A DNA stretch of 64,000 nucleotides. Origin: CAZTAR01 sp043813895 (GTDB taxonomy: Bacteria; Planctomycetota; Phycisphaerae; UBA1845; UTPLA1). The notes under the pieces were generated by a model, which ran no database searches, was not told the DNA's origin, and saw nothing but the letters and a program-made list of their open reading frames with translations. Below, piece by piece: positions 8,434 through 17,158 of this stretch. The DNA lies in assembly GCA_043813895.1 (NCBI GenBank), contig JBDRKQ010000101.1, positions 1 to 64,000 of the forward strand. Reading direction: 5' to 3'. Numbering within the stretch: position 1 is the stretch's first letter; each line of letters opens with the position of its first letter. Position numbers and translations under genes: made by a program.

Positions 8434-9360
8434 ATGGTCATGAAACCGCCGGTCAAGTGTTCACGGGCAGTGCGGCAGACCCTCCATTGGCTGGTCGAAG
8501 ACGAATGGGTCCAACGGCCGTTGGAGGCTACGGGCGAGACTCGGTATTTGCTGTGTCACGCGGAGCGCCTGCACACGTCGTTGATGTGCCTTCCTGCTGC
8601 GGAGGAGAACCGGCGTTGCCTGGTTGTAGGCTCATGGGGGCTGGAGGTGCCGTACCTTCGGGGGAGGTTGGGTTGGGAGGATGTTGTCTGTCTTTGTGCG
8701 CCGAGGGGCCGCCCCGGCCGTGCGGAGCGCTCGAGGCGTCGGCATCCCAACACCGGCGAGTCTTACGAGTTCACGTTGATCGAGCATGATGTGGAGCAAG
8801 GCCCGCTGCCGTTCGAAGCAGGCACGTTCGGGCTCGTGGTTTTCTGGGGATGCCTCGAACACCTTCGCCACGATCCGGAGTTCGCGTTTTATGAGTTGAA
8901 CCGTGTCTGCGCGCCGGGGGCGACGGTCAGTCTCGTGACGGACAACGCGATCAGTTTCCAGGCGACGCACTCGTTGTTGCGCGGCCGTCCGATGCCGATG
9001 CGGCTTCACTGGCCATCGTCGGAGGGACACTGGCGGTTGTACACGCCGCCGGAAGTGGGGGAACTGCTGACGGGAACCGGGTGGCAGGTGGACATGATGA
9101 CCTCGATCGTGCCTGATCCGCCCGTGTACTGGAAGTGGTGGAAGCGATGGATGTTCAAGCGGTTGGTTGCGGACCAGCGACACGGTTTTGGATTGGCCGA
9201 CCCATACTGGAACGCCTTCGCCCTGGTCCTTGCCACGAAGGTCGCCGAGCCGACGCGCGCCTATCCGACCTGGCTTTACAAAGATGAGAAGATCCGAGAG
9301 CTGAAGGTGTGGATGATGGAGCTGGTTTCCGGTGAGAGCCCGGCGGCTTTGTCGGCGTGA
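8434..9360 (+). CDS. SAM-dependent methyltransferase (Methyltransf_11-like)
   Basis: 308 residues from the ATG at 8434 (AAGGAG about 11 bases upstream). The first Rossmann motif is degenerate (CLVVGSWGLEVPYL instead of a D.GCG.G loop), but the middle reads FGLVVFWGCLEHLRHDPEF and ELNRVCAPGATVSLVT, the typical acidic and post-motif regions of class I methyltransferases. A Trp-rich C-terminal half (WKWWKRWMF) follows. The substrate is not evident; similar proteins often sit in polysaccharide or lipid pathways, but no such genes are next to it. Confidence 0.7.
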   Translation: MVMKPPVKCSRAVRQTLHWLVEDEWVQRPLEATGETRYLLCHAERLHTSLMCLPAAEENRRCLVVGSWGLEVPYLRGRLGWEDVVCLCAPRGRPGRAERSRRRHPNTGESYEFTLIEHDVEQGPLPFEAGTFGLVVFWGCLEHLRHDPEFAFYELNRVCAPGATVSLVTDNAISFQATHSLLRGRPMPMRLHWPSSEGHWRLYTPPEVGELLTGTGWQVDMMTSIVPDPPVYWKWWKRWMFKRLVADQRHGFGLADPYWNAFALVLATKVAEPTRAYPTWLYKDEKIRELKVWMMELVSGESPAALSA

Positions 9361-9411
9361 GACCCGGCCCAGTTCTTGACAATCATCATCGCTACGGCGA
9401 ACACTCACTTT

Positions 9412-9486
9412 GAGCGCTGACCGCTCGCTGACGCGCGCGGCTCTGATCTTGACGGTGACCGCTTGCTGACGCGCGCAGCTCTGATC
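9412..9486. repeat. repeat family D, two tandem copies
   Basis: Two copies of GCTGACCGCTYGCTGACG followed by CGCGCRGCTCTGATC lie about 40 bases apart just before uvrA. The same family occurs inside uvrA at 10111-10266, at 36948-37000, 46324-46428 and 62190-62259. Confidence 0.75.
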
Positions 9487-9631
9487 CCGCCCGGCGCGGT
9501 TCTGATTTGCGACTTGGGGGGCACCACGTCGCGACGTACAATCCTCCCGGCCTCAATACAGCATCACGGATGAGCGGACTTGAGCGTGCGCGCCGGGGTG
9601 GCGTGCCGGCAGGCGGGGACGTGCGGACGGC

Positions 9632-11761
9632 GTGGAACCTGAAACGATCGAAATCAAGAACGCGCGGGAGCACAACCTCAGGTCGGTCTCCCTCAGTCTG
9701 CCGCGTAACGCGCTGATCGTCTTCACAGGCGTGTCGGGGAGCGGGAAGAGCTCGCTCGCCTTTGACACGTTGTACGCCGAGGGGCAGCGCCGATACATCG
9801 AGTCGTTGTCGTCGTATGCCCGGCAATTCATGGGGCAGATGCAGAAGCCTGACTGCGATTTGATCACCGGGCTTTCTCCGGCGATCGCCATCCAGCAGAA
9901 GACGTCGGGATGGAACCCGCGATCGACCGTCGGGACGGTGACCGCGATCTACGACTTCTTGCGCGTCTTGTACGCGCGTGTCGGCACGCAGCATTGCACG
10001 GCGTGCGGACGGCCGATCACGGCGCAGTCGCGGGAGCAGATCGTCGAAGGCATCATCAGGGCGTTTGGTGGGGGAGGTGCGAGAAGGGATTCTAGCATCA
10101 GCGGTACAGGTCAGAGCCGAGACCGTGAAGATCAGAGCCGCGACCGTAAGGGAGTCGGTTTTCGTTCAGATCGAGGAGCGTCTGCTGTGAGCGCTGACCG
10201 CTTGCTGACGCGCGCGGCTCTGACCGCGAGCACCGATCGCTCTCCGACGCGCGCGGTTCTGATCCTTGCTCCTGTCACGCGGGGGCAGAAGGGTGAGTTT
10301 CGCGACTTGTTCGACGATCTGATCCGCGCAGGCCACGTGCGGGCCAGAGTAGACGGAGAGATCGTCGCGCTGCACGAGGACCAGGCACTCCAGAAGAACC
10401 AGCGGCATGACATCGAAGTCGTGATTGATCGGCTCGTCATAGACGAGTCGTCGCGCGCCAGGCTGGCGGAGGCGGTGGAGAGCGCGCTGCGCGTCGGCGG
10501 CGGCACGTTGCTGGTTGCCGAAATGAACGACGGGGCTTCGGGGCGGCGTGGTCGGCGGACGAAAAGCGTGGAGAAGATATTTTCGTCGAAATACGCGTGC
10601 ATACGTTGCTCGGTTTCGTTTGAACCGCCGACGCCGCAGTTGTTTTCGTTCAACTCGCCAAGCGGGATGTGCATGACGTGCGACGGCCTCGGCGAGTTGT
10701 ACGATTTCGATCCCGAACTGCTCGTCCCCGATCCGTCGAAGAACTTCTGGGCGCCGTGTATCGCTCCGATGCGGACGAAGATCGGTCGCTGGCGGCGGCA
10801 CGTTTACGAGGGGGTGGCCAAGGCGGTCGGGTTTGACTTGGACAAGCCGTGGAATCGCCTGTCGAAGGAGGCCCGGGAGGCGATTCTGTATGGGACGGGG
10901 GATCGGCACATCACGTTTACCTGGGCCTGGTCCGGCGGCATCTGGAAACACGGTGACACGTTCGCGGGCGTGATCGCGGAGTTGCGTGACAAGTATCGCA
11001 AGGCCAAGGCCTCGTTCGTTCGGAAGTATTACGAGCAGTTCATGCGGAAGGGCGAGTGCCCGGACTGCCACGGGATTCGGCTGAATGAACAGGCGGCGGC
11101 GGTGCGGCTTTCGCTGAAACGCCAAGAAGCCGAAAAACCGAAAAGCCGAAATGACGGCGTCGGCGATGGTGGACCGAGTATTCAGGAATTGTGTGCCATG
11201 TCGGTGGCACAAGCGTATGACACAATCGGGCGGCTGTCGCTGACGCCGGTGCAGCAGGTCGTGGCTGAGGAGGTATTGAAGGAGATTCGATCGCGTCTGG
11301 AGTTCCTGTTGAATGTCGGCCTGCACTATCTCACGCTGGACCGGACGGCGCCGACCTTGAGCGGGGGTGAGTTGCAGCGGATTCGGCTGGCTGGCCAGAT
11401 CGGCTCCGGGCTCATGGGCGTGCTGTACATCCTCGACGAGCCGTCGATCGGCTTGCACGCGCGAGACAATCGGCGTTTGCTCGACAGCCTCGCCCGCCTG
11501 CGCGACATGGGCAATACGGTCATCGTCGTCGAGCATGACGAGGAGACGATGCGCTCGGCGGACCACATTATCGATTTCGGTCCAGGCCCGGGCGTGCGCG
11601 GCGGCGAGGTCGTGGCGGCAGGCAGTTTTGATGATATCGTCAAGACAAAGACATCCCTGACCGGCCGATTCCTGGCAGGCGAAGAGGAGATTCCCGTCCC
11701 ACAACGCAGACCCGTGAAACCTCGGACGCGAAGCCAGAGGAGGACCACGGGCGATGGTTAG
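9632..11761 (+). CDS. uvrA: UvrA, N-terminal half-module as a separate protein
   Basis: 709 residues from the GTG at 9632. It is one of the two ATPase half-modules of UvrA, the damage-recognition subunit of UvrABC nucleotide excision repair. Seen: Walker A GVSGSGKSS (33-41), the insertion-domain zinc finger (Cys 323, 326, 347, 350), ABC signature LSGGELQR (576 on), Walker B LYILDEPSIGLH, and H-loop VEHDEE. Residues about 160-212 are an Arg/Ser/Asp-rich insertion encoded by family D repeats, and LKRQEAEKPKSRND near residue 497 is a second repeat-coded insertion. The gene stops in the linker and overlaps the next gene by 8 bases. A canonical UvrA needs both halves, so the product of the next gene must act with it. 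Confidence 0.9.
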   Translation: MEPETIEIKNAREHNLRSVSLSLPRNALIVFTGVSGSGKSSLAFDTLYAEGQRRYIESLSSYARQFMGQMQKPDCDLITGLSPAIAIQQKTSGWNPRSTVGTVTAIYDFLRVLYARVGTQHCTACGRPITAQSREQIVEGIIRAFGGGGARRDSSISGTGQSRDREDQSRDRKGVGFRSDRGASAVSADRLLTRAALTASTDRSPTRAVLILAPVTRGQKGEFRDLFDDLIRAGHVRARVDGEIVALHEDQALQKNQRHDIEVVIDRLVIDESSRARLAEAVESALRVGGGTLLVAEMNDGASGRRGRRTKSVEKIFSSKYACIRCSVSFEPPTPQLFSFNSPSGMCMTCDGLGELYDFDPELLVPDPSKNFWAPCIAPMRTKIGRWRRHVYEGVAKAVGFDLDKPWNRLSKEAREAILYGTGDRHITFTWAWSGGIWKHGDTFAGVIAELRDKYRKAKASFVRKYYEQFMRKGECPDCHGIRLNEQAAAVRLSLKRQEAEKPKSRNDGVGDGGPSIQELCAMSVAQAYDTIGRLSLTPVQQVVAEEVLKEIRSRLEFLLNVGLHYLTLDRTAPTLSGGELQRIRLAGQIGSGLMGVLYILDEPSIGLHARDNRRLLDSLARLRDMGNTVIVVEHDEETMRSADHIIDFGPGPGVRGGEVVAAGSFDDIVKTKTSLTGRFLAGEEEIPVPQRRPVKPRTRSQRRTTGDG
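10111..10266. repeat. family D repeat inside uvrA
   Basis: The segment carries AGAGCCGCGACCGTAAGGG, GCTGACCGCTTGCTGACG and related units also found between genes at 9412-9486 and 46324-46428. It keeps the uvrA frame open and adds about 52 residues between IVEGIIRA and LILAPVTRGQKGE, which are nearly adjacent in ordinary UvrA. Confidence 0.8.
11119..11155. repeat. AAACGCC-type low-complexity repeat in uvrA (family L, copy 1)
   Basis: Short units of the type AAACGCCAAGAAGCCGAAAA encode LKRQEAEKPKSRND. Similar stretches: 12836-12911, 13621-13700 and, reversed, 52519-52566. Confidence 0.65.
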
Positions 11762-14700
11762 GGCTGCGCAGTCGAAACCGCCCCTCGGCCAAGGCGGAGG
11801 ACTCCCTGGCAATGGCCCGAACGTGCGCTGGCTCACCGTCAAGGGCGCCCGCCGCCACAACCTCAAGAACATCGATGTCGAGGTGCCGCTTGGGCGGTTT
11901 GTGTGCGTCACGGGTGTGAGCGGGTCGGGCAAGAGTTCGCTCGTTGTCGACATCATCCGCGAGCAACTCGCGAGGGACCTGAACGGTGTGGAGAAGGTCG
12001 AGCCTGGGGAGCATGACACGATCCTCGGCGCCGAGCACCTGGACAAGGTGATTGATATTGACCAGTCGCCGATCGGCCGGACGCCACGGAGCAACCCGGC
12101 GACGTACGTCAAGGTGTTCGACGAGATCCGCCGGCTGTACGCGAAGCTGCCGGACAGCCGCGTGCGGGGGTATCTGCCAGGCCGATTCTCTTTCAACGTC
12201 GCGACGGGAGAGCGGGGGGGCGGCCGTTGTGAGGCGTGTGAGGGCAACGGCGCGAACCGGATCGAGATGGACTTTCTCGCGGACGTTTGGGTGCCGTGTC
12301 CCGTGTGCCAGGGGCGGCGGTTCAACCACGAGACGCTGCGAATCCACTACCGTGGCAAGAGCATCTACGACGTATTGGACATGGACGTGCAGGAGGCGTT
12401 GGAGCACTTCGCCGCGATCCCGAAGATCCGTGCCATGCTCGCGACACTCCACGACGTGGGGCTGGACTACGTCAAGCTGGGGCAATCGAGCACGACCCTT
12501 TCCGGGGGTGAGGCGCAGCGGATCAAGCTCGCGCGAGAGCTGGTGAAGCGATCGACGGGCCGGACGCTGTACCTGTTGGATGAACCGACGACGGGATTGC
12601 ACTTCGAGGACATTCGCCGGTTGTTGGCGGTGTTGCACGGGTTCGTGGACGCGGGCAACACGGTCATCGTGATCGAGCACAACCTGGACGTCATCAAGAC
12701 TGCGGACTGGGTCATCGATCTCGGCCCCGAAGGCGGCGACGCCGGCGGCGAGGTCGTCGTTGCGGGCACACCCGAACAGGTCGCGGCGTCAAGGAAGTCG
12801 CACACGGGCGCGGTGCTGGCCGACGTACTGCACAAGAAACGCCAAAAAGCCAAAACGTCAAAACGCCAAAATGTCGAAATGTCGAAACGGCGGGATGCTG
12901 AAACGCCAAGGCGCGACGAGATTCTCGTCGTTGGGGCCAGGGAGCATAACCTCAGGAATGTGACGGTGGGCGTGCCGCGCGGCCGGATGACGGTTTGCTC
13001 GGGCGTTTCCGGCAGCGGGAAGTCGAGCTTCGCGATGGACACGGTTTACACCGAGGGCCAGCGGCGGTACGTGGAATCGCTGTCCGCCTACGCGAGGCAG
13101 TTTCTCGGGCAGTTGCAGAAGCCGAAGGTGGACCACATCTACGGGCTGTCACCGGCGGTCGCGATCGAGCAGAAGACAGCGAGCAAGAGCCCGCGCTCGA
13201 CCGTGGGGACCGTGACGGAGATATACGACTATATGCGCGTGTTGTGGGCACGGGTGGGGCAACCCTACTGCCCGCGATGCGACGTGAAGATCGGCAGGCA
13301 GACGAGCGACGAGATCGTCGAGAGGATCATGGCGATGCCGGCAAACAGCAGGTTGGTCCTCTGTGCGCCGATCGAGCGCGGGGCGGGCGAAACGTGGGAG
13401 GTACTGCTCGGCCGTTGCGCGGCGCAGGGCTATGTCCGTGTGCGGGTGGATGGTGTCTTGCGAGAGCTGTCGGAGGAGTTGGGGGTTGATGCGCGACGTC
13501 GGCACAAGGTGGAATTGGTGGTGGATCGCGTCGTGGTCCGGCCCTCTTCGAGAGGGCGAATCGCCGACTCGGTCGAGCACTGCCTCGCGCTGGGGCAGGG
13601 GGTGCTACTGACGGTGGCGGGGGAAACGCCGAAAAGCCAAATAATCGAAAAGCCGAAAGACGAAAACGCCAAAAAGCCGAAGAGCCGAAAAGCCGAAATG
13701 TCAGAATACGAGTCGCTCGGGCGCGACGGGAAAGGGGGTGTGCCGTCCGGCAATGGTGAGACGCGGTTCTCGCAATACCTTGCTTGTCACGTTTGCGGCA
13801 TAAGCTATGACGAAATCACGCCGCATCACCTAAGCTTCAACTCACGCCTCGGGTGGTGCTCCAGTTGCGAGGGCCTGGGCGCGCAGCGCGGCACGAGTGC
13901 GGACTCCGTCATCATCCGGCCGGAAGAGTCGATTCTCAGCGGGGCGGTTTCGGGCTGGGAGGATGTTGAAAGTCGGCCGCTGTTGCGTGCCATGCTCATG
14001 GCACTTTCCGATGCGATCGGTTTCGATCCGAACACGCCGTGCTCGGACCTGGACCCTGAGCATCGCCACAAGCTCCTGTTCGGGCTGGGTGAGCGGTGGA
14101 TCGAGACGAAGGGACGCGGCGTGCCGGCGGGGCTGCGGTTTCGGTGGAAGGGCTTTTTCCCGGCCATCGACGAGGCGACGAAGAACTCCTGGCAACTGCG
14201 AATGAGATTGCAGGAGCTGGTGACGAACGTCGAGTGCCAGACTTGCCGCGGCGGCCGGATTCACGCACAGGGCAGGGCGGTGAGGCTCGGCGGCAAATCG
14301 ATCGTCGATGTGTGCGAGCTGTCGCTGGCCGAGGCGGCGGCGTTCTTCAAGTCTTTACGGCTGGACCGTCGGCAGGCGCGGATCGCGGCTGAGTTGCTCC
14401 ACGAGATCAAGTCGCGGTTGCGGTTCTTGAACGATGTCGGTTTGGGCTACTTGTCGCTGGCTCGGGGGGCGCCGACGTTGTCGGGCGGCGAGTCGCAGCG
14501 AATCCGTCTCGCATCGCAGATCGGCAGCGGACTGACCGGCGTGTTGTACGTGCTGGACGAGCCGACAATCGGGCTGCACCCGCGAGATAACCGGCGGCTC
14601 ATCGGCGCGCTGCACAAACTTCGGGACCTGGGGAATACGTTGCTGATGGTGGAGCACGATCGCGAGGTGATTGAGGCTGCGGATCATCTGATCGACTTCG

Positions 14701-17090
14701 GGCCCGGCGCGGGCGCGGGCGGCGGGCGCGTGGTAGCGACGGCGGCGCCGAACGTGGCCAAGCGCGAAGGCGGCGATTCGCTTACGGCGAGGTATCTCTC
14801 GGGCGAAACGGCAATCGCCGTGCCGACCAACCGGCGTGAGGTTGCGGGCGATCCAATCGGAGCCCACGGCCTCCGGCGAGAGGTCGCAGAGGACTTGATT
14901 AGAAGCCCCAGCCTTGGCGAGGACAACTCGGTCAGAGCCCCCGCCCTTAGCCGGGGGGTAGCCGCGAGCGTGGAAACGGCCTCGGAACGGAACGCACCCC
15001 CGAGCCAAGGCTCGAGGCTCTTCGACGAAGATCGTCGGCTCGTCGTCTGCGGGGCTAGGCAGAACAACTTGCGGTCGATCGACGTGGCTTTCCCGCTGGG
15101 CCGTTTCATTTGTGTCACAGGCGTGTCGGGGTCGGGCAAGTCGTCGCTCGTCACGGAGATTCTCTATCCGGCGCTGGCGTCCCGGATCCACCGCGCGCGG
15201 ATAACGCCGGGCACGCACGAGCGGATCATCGGCCTCGATCACGTGGACAAGGTGATCAACGTGGATCAGCAACCGATCGGTAACTCACCGTTATCGAGTC
15301 CGGCAACGTACACCGGGGTCTTCGATTTGATTCGCGCTCTTTTTGCGAGGCTGCCGGAGAGCAAGATCCGCGGTTACACGGTCAACCGGTTCAGCTTCAA
15401 TCGCCCCGGGGGGCGATGCGACGACTGCGAAGGGCTGGGGCAGGTGTGCCACGAGATGCACTTTCTGCCGGACGTGTGGGTGTCGTGTGAGACTTGTGGC
15501 GGCTCTCGTTATCAGCGCGAGATGCTGGAGGTTCGGTACAAGGGCAAGTCGATTGCCGACGTGCTGGAGATGTCGGTCTCACAGGCTTTGGAGCACTTCG
15601 CGAATATCCCGAAGGTGCGGCGCGTGCTGCAGACCGTTTCGGATGTCGGGCTCGATTATCTGCCGTTGGGGCAGAGTGCTCCGACGCTCTCGGGCGGCGA
15701 GTCGCAGCGCGTCAAGCTCGCGGCGGAGTTGGGTCGGCCGAACACGGGGAAGACGGTGTACATCCTGGACGAGCCGACGACCGGTCTGCACTTTGAGGAT
15801 CTTCGCAAGCTGTTGGACGTGTTGCACCGACTGGTTGACCTCGGCAACACCGTCATCTGCATCGAGCACAACCTGGACGTCATCAAAACGGCGGATTGGA
15901 TCGTGGACCTCGGGCCGGAAGCGGGGGACGAGGGTGGAACGGTCGTGGCCGCCGGCTCACCGGAGGACGTCGCAGAGGTCCGCGCGTCGCACACAGGGCG
16001 ATTGCTGAAGAAGGTCCTGGCGGCTGGCCCGAGGTGCGAGCGTGCTGTCTTCGATCCGAAGAAAGCTGCGGCCGAGTTGAGAAAGGTGGTCGTTGCCGGC
16101 GCGGAGGCGTCGTCAGCGGCAGCGGCGGAACGCGCGGTGAAGATGCCGTGGCAGCGCGACGGTCGGCGTTGGCACCTTGAGCTTCGCAAGAGTCGGGACG
16201 GCAGTCCGGTGGAGTGGGAGGGTGCGGCGCTGGCGTATGTTGTCGAGCAGATAGAACGTCTCGGTGGAGCTCACATGCTTCCGGCGGACTGGAACGATAT
16301 GTCGCGCGTGGAGATCCGGGCCAAAGCCCCGGCGGGACTCGTGCGCAGCGCAGTGCCGTGGTTCTGGCACGCCTTGACGGGCGGGCGCTGGCTCCTCGAT
16401 CTGCTGTTTCGCGTGCCGCGCGGGACGTTTACCCACAAACGGCTGTCGGCGAGCCTGAAGCTGAAGGCGTTGGATGATCGCGACGATATCCGGGCCTACG
16501 GGCAGGCGGATCGTGTGCAGATGCGGGTTGTGCCGAACGCGATGGAACAGGTGCGCGTCCTTGTACACGACCGGAAGGAGATCGACACGCGGGGGTTCCG
16601 TGCGTTTCTAGCATCGGCCGTGAAGGCCTATCTTTCTCGCGTGACGGGCATGGCCGAAGATGCTGCCGAGGCCGAGCCGTGGAAGACGGACGGCAGAGCG
16701 TGGCACCTCTCGCAGAAGTCGATCACACCGAGCCAGCCGAAGCTCTGGAAGCCCACGACTCTGGTGGCGTTTCTGGGTTTGGTGAACAAGATGGCGCGGG
16801 GCATCGAGGCCCGCTGGAATCGAAAGGCCTTCGTGGAGCTGGTGACAGCGGAGGCTCGTCGGGTGGGCAAGGTCATCACGAACAACGGCTACGCCATTCG
16901 CGTCGACTTGCATCCGCCCCGGGGCAGGTTCACGCCGACGCAGGTGGAGCATCTGGGTGTGCGGCAGGAGTTTGCGCGGCCGGGCAGCAGCGGCGCGGAG
17001 TTGACGTTCTGGTTCCAGACGATCGACGAAATCCACACGGGCGTGTTGAAGGCGGTGTTGGAGGCGGCGGCTGAGCAACGAGCCCGATGA
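11754..17090 (+). CDS. uvrA: UvrA C-half fused to a second complete UvrA and a C-terminal extension
   Basis: 1778 residues; ATG at 11754 overlaps the previous stop (ATGGTTAG) with GAGGAGGA about 10 bases upstream, so translation is probably coupled. Order: UvrA C-half (about 25-360; Walker A at 54, zinc finger CEAC...CPVC, LSGGEAQR, LYLLDEPTTGLH); basic linker 363-393; UvrA N-half (about 394-1005; Walker A at 417, CHVC...CSSC); linker 1006-1098; second C-half (about 1099-1430; Walker A at 1123, CDDC...CETC); then about 350 residues of unknown type. All three ATPase sites look intact. The extension has two copies of a PWxxDGRxWHL motif (about 1464 and 1641). With the preceding gene this makes two UvrA equivalents. 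The role is presumably excision repair; why it is doubled is unknown. Confidence 0.9.
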   Translation: MVRAAQSKPPLGQGGGLPGNGPNVRWLTVKGARRHNLKNIDVEVPLGRFVCVTGVSGSGKSSLVVDIIREQLARDLNGVEKVEPGEHDTILGAEHLDKVIDIDQSPIGRTPRSNPATYVKVFDEIRRLYAKLPDSRVRGYLPGRFSFNVATGERGGGRCEACEGNGANRIEMDFLADVWVPCPVCQGRRFNHETLRIHYRGKSIYDVLDMDVQEALEHFAAIPKIRAMLATLHDVGLDYVKLGQSSTTLSGGEAQRIKLARELVKRSTGRTLYLLDEPTTGLHFEDIRRLLAVLHGFVDAGNTVIVIEHNLDVIKTADWVIDLGPEGGDAGGEVVVAGTPEQVAASRKSHTGAVLADVLHKKRQKAKTSKRQNVEMSKRRDAETPRRDEILVVGAREHNLRNVTVGVPRGRMTVCSGVSGSGKSSFAMDTVYTEGQRRYVESLSAYARQFLGQLQKPKVDHIYGLSPAVAIEQKTASKSPRSTVGTVTEIYDYMRVLWARVGQPYCPRCDVKIGRQTSDEIVERIMAMPANSRLVLCAPIERGAGETWEVLLGRCAAQGYVRVRVDGVLRELSEELGVDARRRHKVELVVDRVVVRPSSRGRIADSVEHCLALGQGVLLTVAGETPKSQIIEKPKDENAKKPKSRKAEMSEYESLGRDGKGGVPSGNGETRFSQYLACHVCGISYDEITPHHLSFNSRLGWCSSCEGLGAQRGTSADSVIIRPEESILSGAVSGWEDVESRPLLRAMLMALSDAIGFDPNTPCSDLDPEHRHKLLFGLGERWIETKGRGVPAGLRFRWKGFFPAIDEATKNSWQLRMRLQELVTNVECQTCRGGRIHAQGRAVRLGGKSIVDVCELSLAEAAAFFKSLRLDRRQARIAAELLHEIKSRLRFLNDVGLGYLSLARGAPTLSGGESQRIRLASQIGSGLTGVLYVLDEPTIGLHPRDNRRLIGALHKLRDLGNTLLMVEHDREVIEAADHLIDFGPGAGAGGGRVVATAAPNVAKREGGDSLTARYLSGETAIAVPTNRREVAGDPIGAHGLRREVAEDLIRSPSLGEDNSVRAPALSRGVAASVETASERNAPPSQGSRLFDEDRRLVVCGARQNNLRSIDVAFPLGRFICVTGVSGSGKSSLVTEILYPALASRIHRARITPGTHERIIGLDHVDKVINVDQQPIGNSPLSSPATYTGVFDLIRALFARLPESKIRGYTVNRFSFNRPGGRCDDCEGLGQVCHEMHFLPDVWVSCETCGGSRYQREMLEVRYKGKSIADVLEMSVSQALEHFANIPKVRRVLQTVSDVGLDYLPLGQSAPTLSGGESQRVKLAAELGRPNTGKTVYILDEPTTGLHFEDLRKLLDVLHRLVDLGNTVICIEHNLDVIKTADWIVDLGPEAGDEGGTVVAAGSPEDVAEVRASHTGRLLKKVLAAGPRCERAVFDPKKAAAELRKVVVAGAEASSAAAAERAVKMPWQRDGRRWHLELRKSRDGSPVEWEGAALAYVVEQIERLGGAHMLPADWNDMSRVEIRAKAPAGLVRSAVPWFWHALTGGRWLLDLLFRVPRGTFTHKRLSASLKLKALDDRDDIRAYGQADRVQMRVVPNAMEQVRVLVHDRKEIDTRGFRAFLASAVKAYLSRVTGMAEDAAEAEPWKTDGRAWHLSQKSITPSQPKLWKPTTLVAFLGLVNKMARGIEARWNRKAFVELVTAEARRVGKVITNNGYAIRVDLHPPRGRFTPTQVEHLGVRQEFARPGSSGAELTFWFQTIDEIHTGVLKAVLEAAAEQRAR
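12836..12911. repeat. AAACGCC-type low-complexity repeat in uvrA (family L, copy 2)
   Basis: Units such as AAACGCCAAAAAGCC and AATGTCGAAATGTCGAAAC encode a Lys/Arg/Gln/Ser linker (KKRQKAKTSKRQNVEMSKRR) joining two UvrA modules. Confidence 0.7.
13621..13700. repeat. AAACGCC-type low-complexity repeat in uvrA (family L, copy 3)
   Basis: Units such as GAAACGCCGAAAAGCC encode ETPKSQIIEKPKDENAKKPK inside the N-half of the second UvrA, just before the zinc-finger region. The reading frame is kept. Confidence 0.7.
14901..15023. repeat. palindromic repeat, family F, inside uvrA
   Basis: AGAAGCCCCAGCCTTGGCGAG, GAGCCCCCGCCCTTAGCC and CCGAGCCAAGGCTCGAGGC form a palindromic set that matches the intergenic element at 49658-49731. 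Here it codes about 40 residues of the linker between the two halves of the second UvrA. Confidence 0.65.
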
Positions 17091-17158
17091 CGTCGAGCTT
17101 GAACGGGACCGTGGCGACAGTATCGCACGACGGAGAGGGCGATGCCCGGCGGTCCGCG

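Noticed and set aside
10166..12325. Long open frame on the minus strand opposite uvrA (719 codons).
   Set aside because: It mirrors the codon bias of the strongly conserved uvrA on the other strand and has no domain-like pattern.
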